A DNA stretch of 64,000 bases. Source: Leptasterias polaris (lineage: Eukaryota; Echinodermata; Asteroidea; Forcipulatida; Asteriidae). Shown here one piece after another: positions 28,301-40,300 of this stretch (within the stretch, counting starts at the first letter, position 1; the number at the start of each line of letters is the position of its first letter). Under the pieces are notes generated by a model, which did not search any database, was not told the DNA's origin, and saw only the letters and a program-made list of their open reading frames with translations. Location of the stretch: contig JAZGTN010000002.1 in assembly GCA_037783415.1 (NCBI GenBank), positions 3,720,001-3,784,000 on the forward strand. The letters run 5' to 3'. Both the position numbers and the translations under genes were made by a program.

Positions 28301-31300
28301 CGGTTATTGCAAAAAATTAAGAATTTTGTGCTCGCCTCCGATCATAAAACTTACGTAAACGCTTGTTTTGGATGCGCAATTATAATCGCCAGATGCTGTA
28401 ATTGCAAAGCAAACCCTTTTCATTGCAGTCTATGGTTGTTGAGGCATCAGCATCCTCTTTAAACTGCGATACGGGTCCATTTAAGACCCGTTTGACCTTC
28501 ACGAATCCGCGTAAGGGGTTTCTAAAAAGTTAACATCAAATATGCATCCTTGTCCCAGAGTTTTAATTTTTGTTCAATAATAATATACACACTATTGTGA
28601 TTGTTTTTTCAAAAGCTAAAACTTTTCATAAAATTGTAATGATTTATTTTTGTTCTTCAGATTTTGTCATGAGATATAATTTAAAACAAAGATTTAATTT
28701 CAGAAATAAACATGTTCTTCGTTTGACGTGTTTTCTCGTTCGGATACGCGCGAGACTTGCACAGTCTATATGCCCAAATTACTCCAGCTTCTTCTTTAGC
28801 TTTTTGGGTTATGGACTTTCTCCAACACACTGATGTTAGTTGTATGGTCTTGCCATTTGATATTTAACATTTGGTCTCAAGCACCTTCCTCCTTTTGTTT
28901 TACAAACCAGGGCTCAATTTCACTAAGTGCTAAGCAAAAGGTTATGTCAAAATTCAAATTACAATGTAATTTGTTTAGTGCATCGAATTCAAGTTCTGGT
29001 GGTTAAGTCATTGGGGTGTGGGTTCAAATCCCGGTCATAATATATAATAATAATAATATCGAAGTCTTATATAGCGCACGTATCTACCAAACAAGGTACT
29101 CAAGGCGCTGAGTATATACATTACTTTCAGAAAGATAGGTTATTGCAGTGATGAAAATCTGAGACCCAATTATTTAGCACCTTATAAGGGTTTACAAGGT
29201 GCTACGGCGCATTAAGCAGCCACAACCAGGAACACCGGGGCGAACCCCTTCTCTTTTCGATAAGTGCACTGGGTTCTTTTACGTGCATTCACAACGCACG
29301 GGACCAACGGCTTTACGTCCCATCCGAAGGACGAAGCATGTGGTTAAGTGTCTTGCTTAAGGACACAAATGTCACGACTGGGACTCGAACCCACACTCTG
29401 CTGATCAGAAACACCAGAGCTTGAGTTCGGTGCTCTTAACCACTCGGCCACGACATAACACTTGTGTCCTTGAGCAAGGTATTTTACTATAATTGCTTCT
29501 CTCCACCCAGGGGTATAAATGGGTACCTGCAAGGGTAGAGGTTGATATTGTGTTTGAAAAAGCCTTCGGAGCGCCACGGCAGCCCAGGGCTGTACACTCC
29601 CCAGGGAGCTGAGAAAGATTAAAGGAATGTTATTGGCCCAATGACCAGGGCACTAATGTAAAGCGCATTGAGACGTTATTGTAAAATGCGCTATATAAGA
29701 ACTAGTTATTATTATTATTATTATTATTATCTTAGTACTTTGTGAGATTTACCGCAGGATAACAGTATTCACAAATCCTAACATTTCCCCTTGTAGAACA
29801 CGGGACTATGGGAGAAACTGATTAAGGTGAAGGTTGTGATGTCAGAGACCAGGGGAGTGGATAAAGTCAACTTTGAGCGGAATCTACGAGAATACTATGA
29901 AGTCATCGAGAACCTTGAACAAAAACTTGAACAAAAAGCCAGCTTTGGAGAGGGGGAGGTAACAGGAGCTCTGTTCTTAGCTGTGTGCAGAGGCAAAGTG
30001 AGCGAAGGCATGGACTTTGCCGATAACAATGCCAGGGCGGTCATGACGGTGAGTTGCAACTAGTATTTTTCTCTCTACTTTAAACTCTAACAGCTACTTG
30101 AGTGAACACTTTTTTAATGGGAATGCTATTTAAACTTGTTTATAGTGTGTTTGCTTATTATCTAAATGTAATTTTGATATTTGAACACCTCTGAATATTT
30201 CGTAATTATCAATCAAAAAATTAGGCTTCAACCTCAAAGATTTGAAAAACTAGAAACGTTTCTCAGATTGTGTATTCCTATTAGGGATTATTCTTCCTGT
30301 GTGGACATATTCGCTCCGGATTTTCAGCGATATCTCAAAAACACGACCATCTTTTGAAAATAAATTGTTACAGGTTAGTTTTATTGTATATTATCTACAT
30401 TCATATAGGATTGAAACAATCAAACAGTTAAAAAAAAAAAAAGGTATACTTACCCTGAAGCGCGCAAAATAAAAGGCACAGAAGCCGATTGTGCATCAAC
30501 ATCATATCTTGCATGAAAACGCTTTGAGAAAAAATATATTATTGCGGTTTCTGTAAGTTTTATGTGTACATTTGGGAAATTCTGAGCAAATACAACATTA
30601 TGAAACTTTCAAATTCGCATGTAATGAAAGTGCTTTATTTAGGAGAAGAGACACTGTTGCACTGACACGACAAACTGGGCCCAATTTCATGGCTCTGCTT
30701 ACCGCCGAATTCTGCGCTTGCGATCACCATTCTCCGCTTACCGAGTAAGCGCCGAATTTCTGCGCTAGCTGTGTAAGCGTAGAATGCCTAGTAACGTGGA
30801 CTACGCAAGTGCACAAGCAAAAATTTCCTGCTAACCCGTGAAATACGCTTGACATAAGCGCGGAATTCCCTGTTTCCGTAAGCGCCGATTCTTTGCTTAC
30901 GGTAAGCAGAGCCATGAAATTGGGCCCGGGTCTTCTGTAATTTTGTATGCTTGTTTAAAATGGATCAGTTTAAGGTGACCAAGTAAAGTATGTTTTAATG
31001 AAAGTGTCATTGTAAGAAACCTGCACTTTTTGACAGGCTACAAGTGTTTGTAAGTTTCTAACAAGCATACATGTATGCTAATCAAGCATGTGCTAATCAA
31101 GCATGTGCTAATCAAGCATATGCTAATCAAGCATATGCTAATCAAGCATATGCTAATCAAGCATATGCTAATCAAGCATATGCTAATAAGTAAATGTAGT
31201 TTGTTTCCAGGTGCCAATGAGCATTGTTTGTCAGCTTTTCAGATTGTTTTTCAGCGTTTGAGTTCCATAGGTTAGTGAAGAGGGAAATTAATACGGCTTA

Positions 31301-34300
31301 ATATTGTCTCCCTTAACACTGGCCCGCTTGCCAAATGCCAGTTAAAACACCCGAGGACCAGTCACAATTCTCTTCAAGTGGTCTGGCTGGTTAGTTGAAA
31401 TATGGACACATGGAAAGCTGGGGGACTAGTGAAATGGCAAGCTAACTGGTCCCCTGGCCAGTCACTGAGAAAGCTGGGGGACTAGTGAAATGGCAAGCTA
31501 ACTGGTCCCCTGGCCAGTCACTGAGAAAGCTGGGGGACTAGTGAAATGGCAAGCTAACTGGTCCCCTGGCCAGTCACTGAGAAAGCTGGGGGACTAGTGA
31601 AATGGCAAGCTAACTGGTCCCCTGGCCAGTCACTGAGAAAGCTGGGGGACTAGTGAAATGGCAAGCTAACTGGTCCCCTGGCCAGTCACTGAGAAAGCTG
31701 GGGGACTAGTGAAATGGCAAGCTAACTGGTCCCCTGGCCAGTCACTGAGAAAGCTGGGGGACTAGTGAAATGGCAAGCTAACTGGTCCCCTGGCCAGTCA
31801 CTGAGAAAGCTGGGGGACTAGTGAAATGGCAAGCTAACTGGTCCCCTGGCCAGTCACTGAGAAAGCTGGGGGACTAGTGAAATGGCAAGCTAACTGGTCC
31901 CCTGGCCAGTCACTGAGAAAGCTGGGGGACTAGTGAAATGGCAAGCTAACTGGTCCCCTGGCCAGTCACTGAGAAAGCTGGGGGACTAGTGAAATGGCAA
32001 GCTAACTGGTCCCCTGGCCAGTCACTGAGAAAGCTGGGGGACTAGTGAAATGGCAAGCTAACTGGTCCCCTGGCCAGTCACTGAGAAAGTTAAGTGCAAA
32101 CCCTGCTTATATCTCTCGAGAACAAGACTGGTACCGGAGAAGCTTTAGTCTCAAGTCTCTAAACGGCTTTTCATAAAATGTCCAATGTACCCCGCAGGTG
32201 GGAATCCCATATCCCAGCATCAGAGACACACAAGTGGAGCTGAAACAGCAGTACAATGACACGTACGCAACTTCTAGAGGTTTATTGACTGGCAGTGAGT
32301 GGTACGAGATCCAAGCTTACAGAGCTATCAACCAGGCTCTAGGCCGATGTATCAGACACAAGTGAGTATTTTATATTTGAGTTACTTTATATAATTGACT
32401 GGTAGTGAGTGGCACAAGACTCGAGCCTAGATGACTATCAACCAGGCCCTAGACTGATGTATCAGACACAAATGAGTAGTGTACATTTGAGTGACTGAAA
32501 ACAATGACCAATTCTCGGCTGTGAAAGGTCAATTGACAGGTACGAGATCCAAGCCTTCACATATGCAAGAGAACGAATGAGTTCTTGAGTAATTAAAGTT
32601 GAAGTTAAAGTTGTATAATTTGTTTTTACTCTTACACCGATGTGTATTAAGCACTGTATACTCAGTACTCTCCCGAGTTTTGTAGAAAAAAATCCACAGG
32701 CGTGATTCGAACCCACAACCTTTGCATCGCTAGAGTAGATGTCTCACCACTAGACCACCGAGTTTAAGTTGGTTTTTAGGGAAGGGCAATGGAGGACAGC
32801 CTTAAGAAATGCTTGCTTATTTCTTTCAGGAAAGATTGGGGTGCCTTGATACTCGCTGACCATCGCTTTTCTAAAAATCCCAAGAAGTACACACCAGGTA
32901 AGTTTAGTAAATCAAGTTTATTAAGCAGAGGGCAGTACACACCAGGTAAGTTTAGTAAATCAAGTTTATTAAGCAGAGGGCGGTACACACCAGGTAAGTT
33001 TAGTAAATCAAGTTTATTAAGCAGAGGGCGGTACACACCAGGTAAGTTTAGTAAATCAAGTTTATTAAGCAGAGGGCGGTACACACCAGGTAAGTTTAGT
33101 AAATCAAGTTTATTAAGCAGAGGGCGGTACACACCAGGTAAGTTTAGTAAATCAAGTTTATTAAGCAGAGGGCGGTAAAATGCTTTGTTGACTTTCCTGC
33201 TCAGGGGTTTCCCGCAGGTTTTTTTCACTAGACCGCATGTATTGACGCAATCGATTTTCAAAACCTAAAAAAACACCCCAAAACACGGAAGTGAAGGTCA
33301 CAAAATTGCGTTTTGGGACGATTTTATCCCTTAATTTCTGCCCTAAATTATTCTTTTTCCAGCAACAACCATTTTCATGTATTCGTGAGTGGAAGATCGG
33401 TTGTTTTGAACTTCGTTTGCAATAAAATATTTGTGAATCAACGATCGGTCGACAACGCACATTGAGAAAAACATTCAATGAACTTTGCCTTGCATCGCCC
33501 TCTATCGGCAAAGGTTGTCGATGTTTGAATAGTCTTAATCCAGGGCTGTGTACTGTACACAATCTGCAGGCGTGCGACACAATGTGGGGCAATTCTTTGC
33601 TCGGTTTGTAAACGTGTATTGCGTTGAAGTCTAGCCAAGCTCTCTTTTGAATATGGTAATTATCAACGGCCAATCACAGTGTAACGTCCGCCGATATATC
33701 AATATTACTCATAAAAACAATACTATTTTGACATCGATATCGCCGATGTCACTTTTTAATCATATCGAAATATCGACAATTTAGATATATCGAAAATGTT
33801 GATGAATAAAAAATGTTGATGTTCCTAAATGATATCGAAAACACCGACAAAGTATCATATTATCCAGAAAACCTCCGGGTTTTAGTATTAGAAAAGACGC
33901 CAATTTTATTTGCAGCTTACAACATTTGAGTAGCCTTATTAAATAAAATAGTTTGGCGACCAAGTCCGCTTGTTCCTCTGTGTTTCACCCACGGTCCGCT
34001 GCAATATATAGTTCACGATCGCTTGCGCAGTAAAATCGCAAAAGAAATCGGTCTTGCCGCCCATCCTATCAGTTGTTTGGGACGTAACCCTCCATTGATC
34101 TGATTGGTTAACATTAAATGTTGCGAGATGGCTATTCTCTCGCTGGTATCTCCAGGTGTTTTTGATTGTTTTTAAAAAGGTTGGGCGATGCGCTTGTGTG
34201 TGAGTAAGCCGAGGGGTTGAATTTGCAAAGCTACGCTGTGCTGTACCTCATTCCTAGTTCCTTATGAATATGGTACTTATCAACGGCCAATCACAGTGTG

Positions 34301-37300
34301 CGGAATTTTGGTAAGCTTGCACTTTGGACCCAGTGTTGCACTGCATTATGCATGGTTTACCGGTGAGCGACCGAATGTTGTGGGGCCCAGGCCGATGTAC
34401 GTGCATTGGAAACTCAGCAGTCAGCACCATGTGCGTCGTGTTTTAACGTTTGTATACTGAAATGAACGATCGCAGTTCTGATTGCGGCCACATAAATATC
34501 CAGACTTGTCAAACTATTTAAAAGACTTTAAAAAAAATAATCTTTGGGCTTTTACCACCATACCCTCATTTATTGTGAATTGTTTTGTTTGACTCGCCCG
34601 ACGGACTAGTTAAGGAAGGGTTGATTCGCCCACTGCTGTTTTCACTCAGTGTTTGGTGAACAGGCGACCGCTAATTTTGAACCCTGATGTATGTTGAGTC
34701 ATGACTTTGCCAACTCCTTGCGTCGGCACCCGACTCCTTATGTCAGCAACTCACAAAGGCGCTGTGTTACTTTTGGGCGGCCAATCACGAGTCGGGAATC
34801 GCGGGGATTGTCTGTGCACCCTTGCTATTTGCCAAGCCAGCGGAAGCGGCAATGGTAATCATGTCTTATCCTTTTGTTTAACCAAAAGCAAGCGGGGCGG
34901 CGGGCGTAGTTTGATACTTTTTGGACTAATAACAAGTGCGGAAGATCAATCCAAAACCGCAACCCTATTCTATTAAACTGTCGGACTTCAGTATATAAGT
35001 TGCTGTTTTTAGGCTTCATCTTACGCACGGGAAATACTCGATATATCGAGTATACTCGATATTGAATTTCCGATATATCGGTTATTGAAAAAACTGACAT
35101 CGATGGACGTTATCACAGCGTGCGGAATGTTGGTTAGCTTGGACTTTGGACCCTGCTGTGTTGTGTATGCGCTATGCATGGAGTACCAGTGGGCGACCAA
35201 ACGTTGTGTGGGGCCAGCGGTGCACACGCGGTGGATACTCAGCAGTCATCACCATGTATCGTGATTTAGCGTTTGTATACCGTAATGAACGATCGCAATT
35301 CCAATCGTGATTGCCGCCACATTAAATCTAGCAAAGATCCAGACGTGTCAAACTATTTGAAAAACTTTAATACCATTCAGTAACATTTATTTCTCATCAT
35401 GGCATGGTTCAATATAATAGATAAAGCTACACTTGTATTGAGGCCATAGACGAGAGGCAAGACCTAAAAAGCAAAAGCTTGAGTAAGGTATGCCTTTACA
35501 AAAGGACAAGACAACCATAAGGGTAACAGACACAGACAAATCCGAGGTTACATTTAAAGTAATTTAAGCAGAGGAAAACGTAAAGCGTCTAGATTAAGTA
35601 GGTTTTCAGTTTACGTTTGAATATGTTTAGAGAAGTAGAGTTTCTAAGTGACAATGGTAAGGTATTCCAGATACTTGGGCCAGAAAATTTAATGGTATGC
35701 TGGAATGCAGAAGTTCTATGGTGAGGTAAATGAACATGTAAATTAACAGACACACGTGTGTTGTAGGTATGTAAGTTACAACCAAGTATAAACATGCCTT
35801 GCATAGAAGGTGGAAACAAGCCATTCAAGTACTTATACATAAATATACATTGTTGATACTTATTAAGGTTCAAAATATTTAGAAACTTCAGGTCACGAAA
35901 AATAGAATAAGTGTGAAACCTATAAGGATGATTTGTAATAATACGAACAACCTTTTTTTGAAGAACAACAAGTTTATCTAAATTAGTACGAAAGGTATTC
36001 CCCCAAATAATATTACAATAAGACAAATATGGAAGAACCAGAGAGCAATAAAGTGTTTTAAGTATTTCCAAAGGAACAACATGTTTAAGTCTATTTATAA
36101 TCCCGATGCTTTTGGAAACTTTATTTTCAATACCAGTGATGTGATGCTTCCAGGTTAACTTTTCGTCAATAAAGACCCCTAGAAATTTATACTTGTTGAC
36201 TCTGTGTATTACTGTGTCATCAATAGCAATATTAAGGTTAGAACAGTCACATGGCTTATTCCTGTTGCAAAAAATAATATAGTTACATTTTTTTAAATTC
36301 AGGGACAAACGATTAGCTTTAAACCAGTCACAGATACTAATCAGTTCCCTATTAACTACGTCAAAGAGGGAATTAAGATGTTTATTAGTATATATAATAT
36401 TAGTGTCATCTGCATAAAGTATGAAAGACAAAAGGTCAGAAGTATTGCATATGTCATTAACATAAATAATAAAAAGTAGCGGTCCGAGTAGGGAACCCTG
36501 TGGGACGCCACAGGAGATATATTTAAAATCTGACAGACAGGAATCAAACTTGGTACATTGAGGACGGTTATTCAAATAACTTGCAAACCAGTCAAAAGCA
36601 ATACCACGAAAGCCATAATAACTTATTTTGTCTAAAAGAATGTCATGGTTAATGGTATCAAAGGCTTTCGATAGATCCAGAAAAATACCAACAGATACAA
36701 ATATTCTTTGGGATTTTTCCACCATACCTTCATTTATTGTGAAAAGGAACAAATATTTGACTAGTAAAGGAAGGGTTTTGACTCACCTGCCGCTGTTTTC
36801 ACTGGTATTTGGCGACCGGGCAACCGCTAATTTCAAAACCTGCTGCTAAGCAAAGAGTACCTAAGAACTTTTCCCAATTCTGAGAAGAAAAAAAACTGCT
36901 GCAATGAAAATTTGCCTTAATGCAGAAACTAATTTTATACACCTAGATGCAGAGAAGCCAATTAAGGTAACGCTGTCTTGCATAAGGACCACACGGGCAG
37001 TGACTGTCATTCTGCTGACGGTGCCACTAGATTGTGAATCTTGTGTGGTCGACTGCTGGACTGGAACACTCCAAGACTTGTGAATGTTTTTAAAATTTGT
37101 ATTTCCAGTAGTTTGCACGATTGGAAGGATTGATCAAAAGTTATTTGTAAAAGTTTAATTGTGTGACTTTTTTATGCATCTTTAGGACTGTCTAAATGGG
37201 TGAGAAATAACTTGAATCATCACACGTCTTCGAAGACGGCCTTAACATCTTTGGAGGAATTTGCCAAAGAAAGACAAAGGAAGAAATATTCACGTCTCCC

Positions 37301-40300
37301 AAGGTAACATTACAAAAAAAATTAAAAGTGAAGACAATTTTAAATTTCTGTTCGAGGTTGTGTAATAATATATTAAGTTGGCATTTATTTTGAGTGGAAC
37401 TTTGTGAGATGCCGCTTTTGTCATAACTGTGCTCTAATAAATTCTGAAATTGTTTGTTTTGGTCCTGCAGTACTCCAATTTGTCCGAAACCATCTCCGAA
37501 ACCATCTCCAATTTGTGCGAAACCATCTCCAGGGCCACTTACTCAATTTATTCACAGTTTGATGTCCCCTCTATCTTCCCCTGTGCCAGGAGAACCCGTT
37601 GCTGTACCAAGTGCTCGGCCCATGGTCAAGTATGCTCGTACACGGAAAGGCGAAACTCCTGGTTTACCTTCTGTACCCCTACCTTCCGTGCCCATACAGC
37701 CCAGGAATCTTGTCCCTCTTTTACCCAAACTTAAACCTTCTCAGAAGAGTTCCACTTCTCAGGAGAGTTCCTTTAATCCGTACTCCCTGGGTCCCAACAA
37801 AGAACTGATAATCAGTATGAACCCTTCTCAGAAGAATTCCATTTCTTCGTACTCCCTGGGTCCCAACAAAGAACTTATAATCACGATGGACCCTTCTCAG
37901 AAGAATTCCAATTCTCCGTACTCCGCGGGTCCCAACAAAGAACTTACAATCAAGATGAACCCTGAACAGAAGAATTCTATTTCTACGTACTCCCTGGGTC
38001 CCAACAAAGAACTAGTAATCAAGATGAACCCTCAACAAGGCCAACCTGGGAATGTGGTTGCCCCAGCCATGGGGCAGCAAGCGACACCGGTAACAACAAC
38101 CCCAATGAAGTTCTTCATGAATGTACCCAACACCTCAAACACAGCACCGTTGACTTTGGTCTCGGGTCCTTCTCCAGTTCTAGCAAACAGTAGTGCGACC
38201 GGGTTTGGACAAGCAGTGCAGTCACCAATGCTGGCTTCCAACCAGCAAGTGATGCCAGGGTGTTTGTACGCACTTGGTCCCAAGAATAAGCTCATACCTG
38301 TGCTTCCAGGCACGTCGATGGGAAGTCCTGCCCAATTGGTTTCAAATAGTTCTAACAATACACTCGGGAACCTCACTAACCCAGAACTTGCGCCTACCCA
38401 ACCAACCTCCTCAAAGTTTGTTATGGTTGCACCCAAACCTTCAAACGTGGCTCCCAATACTTCAAACGTGGCTCCAGCAATCTTGGCATCAGGTCAACCT
38501 GGAGTGCCAAGTCAGACGCCTTCCGTAGCAGCCAAGAATTCCCTTAAGCAGGCCAGTCCCAACAATGAATCGACAGTCAAGAGCAACTCCGCAGCAGGCG
38601 ATTCCAGCAAAGTGGTTGTACCCAGAATTCAGGGGACTAAGGTTCTGAGGGTGGTAAAGGTTGCACCGAAAATTAAGGGGACTGCGATTGACACACCTGT
38701 CGCCCTGCAAAAGGCTCCAGGGGTTGGTTGGTTCTCCACAATTACTCCCGACTCCCATAAAAGGGTCAATTGTAAAGTGACGTTAAAGAAGGTTGAGGGG
38801 CTAAACACCCATGGTAATGTGGTATTCAATACGCCAAGAGAAAAAATTAATTTTGACGCGACTCCAAGCAGAGGTCCAGTCAGAACAAAAAGCGCAAAAG
38901 GTGTTTGTTGTCCGATCATTGACCTAACAGATGAGGGGCCAACCAAGGACAGTGCCAAGGGACAGGGAAACGACAATCCAACAACAACACCACAGCCTGG
39001 AGATGAACAGACTATCCTGAACAAGCAGATTATCCGAGCGGAGCATGACTACACCCCGCCGCTCTTCGATTCAGACATCGTCGACGCCAACACAACCACC
39101 ACTCACACTGACCACAGTGACGATACCAGCCCTGCGAAAACCACAGATCGCCGAGAGGACGGCGGCAGCAAGAAAGATCTGATGAAGTCGGCAAAATTAT
39201 CAAGACAGTTGAAGAAGAGCGGCGGAGTTTACTTTGCTGATGAAACTATCCCGAAAAGATACATGGTAAGATTAAATCAGTAATAGATTTACATTAGGGA
39301 TAAAGATTGTTTGATTTCATTTCATTTATTAATTCTGGTTGTGAAGACCAGGATTCTCAGAAAAAAAAACTGGCTTCCACTTCCCAGGTTGTATCGTAAA
39401 CTTGGGTGTGGTCCCTGGCCACATGGCAGTTAATGGTTGTAAGGCTTCTGACTGGCACCCCCGAATAAAGATATTGACAAAATAGGGAGACCGCCAATAT
39501 AGGGCTGGATAGCTCAATTGGTGGAGCGCTGAAATGTTTATCTGGAGGTCGTTGGTTCAAATCCTGCTTTAGTCAACTTTTCTTTGTTCAACCCCAAATC
39601 ATTAAAAATTTATCCAGTCAGTTTCCGTTGTGGTTTATTATTTGATAAATGCAAACTTAATCACTGTACTAGCCAAGAACCCCATGGAGAGAAGACAAGG
39701 AAGTTTCAGTTTTAGATGTGGGAGGAAAACCCCCAAGAGAATTCCTTGGAAAACAAACGCAGGGACTGAAAACCCAATCCATATAGTGCCCCCGGGTGAT
39801 TTGAACCCGGGGTCCTAGAATTAATAAATACTGTAAAATAAAATAAATTCATTAATGTACAGTCTGACCATTTAATATCGTTCACTGTGGTTTTGAGTGA
39901 TAGATAAACTGTGCCAGCCTGCAATATGATTGATATCATGTAGTGAATGCATACTACACAGTACACAGTCAACCCTCCTACTTTCTGACCATTCAATATC
40001 ATCCACTGTAATTTTGAGTGATAACAAATGCAAGCCTGCAATTTGATATGTAGTGAATGCATCTACACAGTACACAGTCAAACCTCCTACTTTCTGACCA
40101 TTCAATATCATCCACTGTGTTTTTGAGTGGTAGATAAACTATGCCAGCCTGCAATATGATATCATGTGGTGAACGCATACGCAGTATTATAAGTAAAATT
40201 ATTATTTTTAGTAGTAGTAAATTGTAGTTTGATCTGTGGACAGTTGCGCTACCAGACACTTGAGACTTGCGCTGTTTTGTTGTATGGTTTCAAAGGGTTG

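Noticed and set aside
32776..33261. 161-codon minus-strand frame with a [16 protein letters not shown] repeat
   Set aside because: It is the reverse reading of the 48-bp donor array; any 48-bp repeat free of stops gives such a frame.
38032..39024. Long minus-strand frames opposite exon w25
   Set aside because: Shadows of a long stop-free coding exon with biased composition.
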